DNA of 7,733 nt from Thermoleophilia bacterium. GTDB lineage: Bacteria > Actinomycetota > Thermoleophilia > Gaiellales > SKUG01. Below the pieces are notes generated by a model, which saw only the letters and a list, made by a program, of their open reading frames with translations, did no database searches and had not been told where the DNA came from. The position numbers and the translations under genes were made by a program. The stretch spans positions 1 to 7,733 of the forward strand of contig JAGQUL010000119.1 of NCBI GenBank assembly GCA_020438525.1, given 5' to 3'. Of the stretch, positions 6,299 to 7,733 are shown in pieces (position 1 is the stretch's first letter; each line of letters begins with the position of its first letter).

Positions 6299-7408
6299 CT
6301 ACCCGTCCAACCAGCTGTCGCCGTCTTGACCGTCGGTGCCGTCTACCGACTCACCGAACCAGTCCGCTCCGACCACATCGAGCTCGTCGACGGCTACTCC
6401 ACGAACGATCTCACTGTGGCTGAGCACGACGATCTGTGAGAAGTTGCGTTCGAGCATGCTTGCGACATGGCGCCTGATCTTTGGAGGCGTGACAATCACC
6501 GGCACCACGAGCTTGTCCTGATGTCGGCGAATCGCGTCAGCGAGGTTGTTGTGAATCGCGTGGCTCGTGTTGGGGTCGAGCATGAGCACTTGACCCGTCT
6601 CGTTGAGCTGGATCGAGTTCTGGATCGCTCGCTCGGCATCGGACCCCAGCATGAACGCCTTGATCGCGCCTTCGGGCGATTGGAATCGGGCACAGATCTC
6701 CCGTCCGAGGGCAGCACGCACGTGCTCGGTCAATGCGTACGGATCCTTCGTGTAGACCGAATTGTCTGCAAGCGCGTTCAGGATGGTCGACATGCGTCTA
6801 ATCGGCACGCCTTCGGCGAGCAGGTTCCGCAGAATCTGGCGCAGCTGCCCCAGCGACAGGGAGTTGGGCACCAGCTCCTGGACGACCATCGGCGAGGTAC
6901 GCCGCGCGATGTCGACGATCTCCGCTGTCTTCTCGCGATCCAGCAACTCCGGAAGCACCTCGGTGTAGACGGCCGTGACCGCCGCGTACGCGTCGTCGTC
7001 GTCCATCGTTGTGTCGCGCATCGGCATGTCGTCGAACGCGATGACCGGCGCTTCGAGCTCGGGGTCCGGCATGACTGTCACGGGCTGCGGCCGAAACCCT
7101 GTTCGACGTTCGATGTCAGCCGGGATGTCGTCGACCAGCGCCTGAATCCGTTCACGATCATCGGCTGCCGATGACGGGATGCGAAGGACGATGCGAGCGG
7201 CCGGTTCGGCACGCTCGTCCTGTTCACTGCTCCTGGACGTCGGTGGGGCGACGATGTGCGACTCGACCAGGAACTGCACCGCATGCAGGCCGACCTCCAG
7301 CACGTCAGCCTGGGTCGCGTCCGCGTCGAGCGCCGCGTCGAGAATCTTGTGAATCGTCGCCCACGACTTGTCGCCGAGCGATGCCACATCGGCGGAGTTG
7401 CTGCTCAT
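6299..7408 (-). CDS. Stand-alone cytosolic domain of the FlhA/SctV (FHIPEP) type III export-gate family
   Basis: A 369-residue soluble protein. An N-terminal helical segment (1-55) and an acidic linker precede the FlhA-like region. SD1-like sequence is at 70-125, including RIVLRIP and ERRTGFRPQPVTVMPDPELE. The hallmark stretch ELVPNSLSLGQLRQILRNLL starts at 178 and continues through AEGVPIRRMSTILNALAD to KDPYALTEHVRAALGREI at 221-238. The SD4 motif PVIVTPPKIRRHVASMLERN at 303-322 is followed by IVVLSHSEI at 326-334. The tail is Asp-rich. In flagella and injectisomes this domain forms a nonameric ring that receives chaperone-substrate complexes below the membrane gate. Here the membrane domain is absent, and most of SD2 between SD1 and the hallmark stretch is replaced by about 15 acidic residues. 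The ATG at 7408 overlaps the preceding stop as TGATG; a TTG at 7411 is an alternative. No other export gene is in view. Confidence 0.88.
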   Translation of the reverse strand: MSSNSADVASLGDKSWATIHKILDAALDADATQADVLEVGLHAVQFLVESHIVAPPTSRSSEQDERAEPAARIVLRIPSSAADDRERIQALVDDIPADIERRTGFRPQPVTVMPDPELEAPVIAFDDMPMRDTTMDDDDAYAAVTAVYTEVLPELLDREKTAEIVDIARRTSPMVVQELVPNSLSLGQLRQILRNLLAEGVPIRRMSTILNALADNSVYTKDPYALTEHVRAALGREICARFQSPEGAIKAFMLGSDAERAIQNSIQLNETGQVLMLDPNTSHAIHNNLADAIRRHQDKLVVPVIVTPPKIRRHVASMLERNFSQIVVLSHSEIVRGVAVDELDVVGADWFGESVDGTDGQDGDSWLDG

Positions 7409-7602
7409 CAATGGACCACCACCACGTCGGCCGTCGGCACGTGTTCCTGAGGCGACTGCATCGGGCTGTGTGGCGGGAGTGCGGCGAGCTCCGCCGCGCG
7501 CATGTGCAGCGCGGTTAGTTCGGGATTGTCGCCGGTGATGTGGGTGACGTGCGCGAGCACGGCCTCGACCTTCTGGTCGAGCGAGGAGGCAGTGGGGGTC
7601 AT
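7408..7602 (-). CDS. Small hypothetical protein, first gene of the FHIPEP-like operon
   Basis: A 64-residue protein of unrecognised family. Residues 6-42 are predicted helical (SLDQKVEAVLAHVTHITGDN followed by PELTALHMRAAELAAL), and a Pro/Gln/His-containing tail ends in DVVVVH. No signal peptide or membrane helix is seen. The ATG at 7602 is preceded by GGGTGGC directly against the start and by a possible -10 hexamer 7 bases upstream, which suggests a leaderless or nearly leaderless message. In-frame start codons further upstream (GTG at 7731, inside the repeat) would add 43 Arg-rich residues and are less likely. Its stop overlaps the next gene by one base, so the pair should be translated together. 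Row 7441-7500 is about 73% GC, higher than much of the two downstream genes. It is believable as a gene mainly because of this coupling. Confidence 0.6.
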   Translation of the reverse strand: MTPTASSLDQKVEAVLAHVTHITGDNPELTALHMRAAELAALPPHSPMQSPQEHVPTADVVVVH

Positions 7603-7609
7603 GCCACCC

Positions 7610-7663
7610 AGCGTAGGTGCAGCTCGCCGATCACGCCAGAGGGATCGAACTGCTCGATCACGC
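7610..7663 (-). promoter_or_regulatory. Candidate promoter and operator region of the FHIPEP-like operon
   Basis: On the - strand TACGCT (7610-7615) fits a TANNNT -10 element 7 bases before the ATG; no good -35 hexamer is seen. Just upstream there is a perfect dyad, GATCGA (7643-7648), five bases, TCGATC (7654-7659). A 9-base direct repeat, CGATCACGC, occurs at 7628-7636 and 7655-7663, spaced 27 bases start to start. Such a cluster next to a start is what a regulator-binding site looks like, but the elements are short and could be chance in GC-rich DNA. Confidence 0.3.
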
Positions 7664-7717
7664 AGCCTGTCCGACTGCTTGCGACCGATTCGGTGCAGCA
7701 CCCCCGCGCCACCAATC

Positions 7718-7733
7718 GAGTTTCGCATCACAT
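7718..7733 (+). repeat. Direct repeat, copy 2 (GAGTTTCGCATCACAT), cut by the window edge
   Basis: Identical over 16 bases to 5170-5185, in the same orientation, and located upstream of the operon. The match runs to the last base of the window, so the repeat may be longer and may include a second hairpin. Together the two copies bracket the three-gene operon. Confidence 0.8.

Noticed and set aside
5253..7408. The two FHIPEP-like genes as one FlhA gene broken by a frameshift
   Set aside because: Each has its own SD1-like start and SD4-like end, so they are two copies of one domain rather than halves of one protein.

Overview
The window is high-GC bacterial DNA with short intergenic gaps, 4-bp and 1-bp gene overlaps, ATG starts and strong G/C bias at third codon positions. 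This fits a high-GC actinomycete-like bacterium. A deep-branching actinobacterial group such as Thermoleophilia is possible, but that is a guess because no taxonomic marker is present.

Layout. (1) Bases 1-2480, + strand: the 3' part of a biotin-dependent acyl-CoA carboxylase alpha subunit, followed with a 4-bp overlap by HMG-CoA lyase. Together they look like the end of a leucine/isovalerate degradation operon. (2) Bases 2529-4172, - strand, convergent with that operon: a 547-residue protein with a low-complexity N-terminus, a beta-rich middle and a C-terminal half weakly resembling glycoside-hydrolase-like (DUF4091-type) folds. Its function is unknown. A perfect 9-bp dyad lies between the convergent genes. 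(3) Bases 4352-5017, - strand: a seven-helix hemolysin III/PAQR (TrhA) membrane protein, with a plausible promoter placed so that its mRNA would be leaderless. (4) Bases 5253-7602, - strand: a tightly packed three-gene operon. It encodes a 64-residue protein of unknown function, a 369-residue soluble protein that is clearly the cytosolic domain of the FlhA/SctV (FHIPEP) export-gate family, and a second, much more diverged 346-residue relative of the same domain.

The most interesting region is the last one. FlhA/SctV proteins normally carry an N-terminal membrane domain of about eight helices and are encoded among flagellar or injectisome genes. Here two different cytosolic domains occur in tandem without any membrane part, with no other export gene in view, and the first lacks most of the SD2 subdomain. 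The pair has lower GC than its surroundings in several stretches. It is bracketed by a 16-base exact direct repeat (5170-5185 and 7718-7733); the downstream copy is part of a perfect 16-bp inverted repeat. I infer a possible uncharacterised cassette, perhaps a soluble ring or adaptor derived from the type III export gate, but nothing in the window shows its function.
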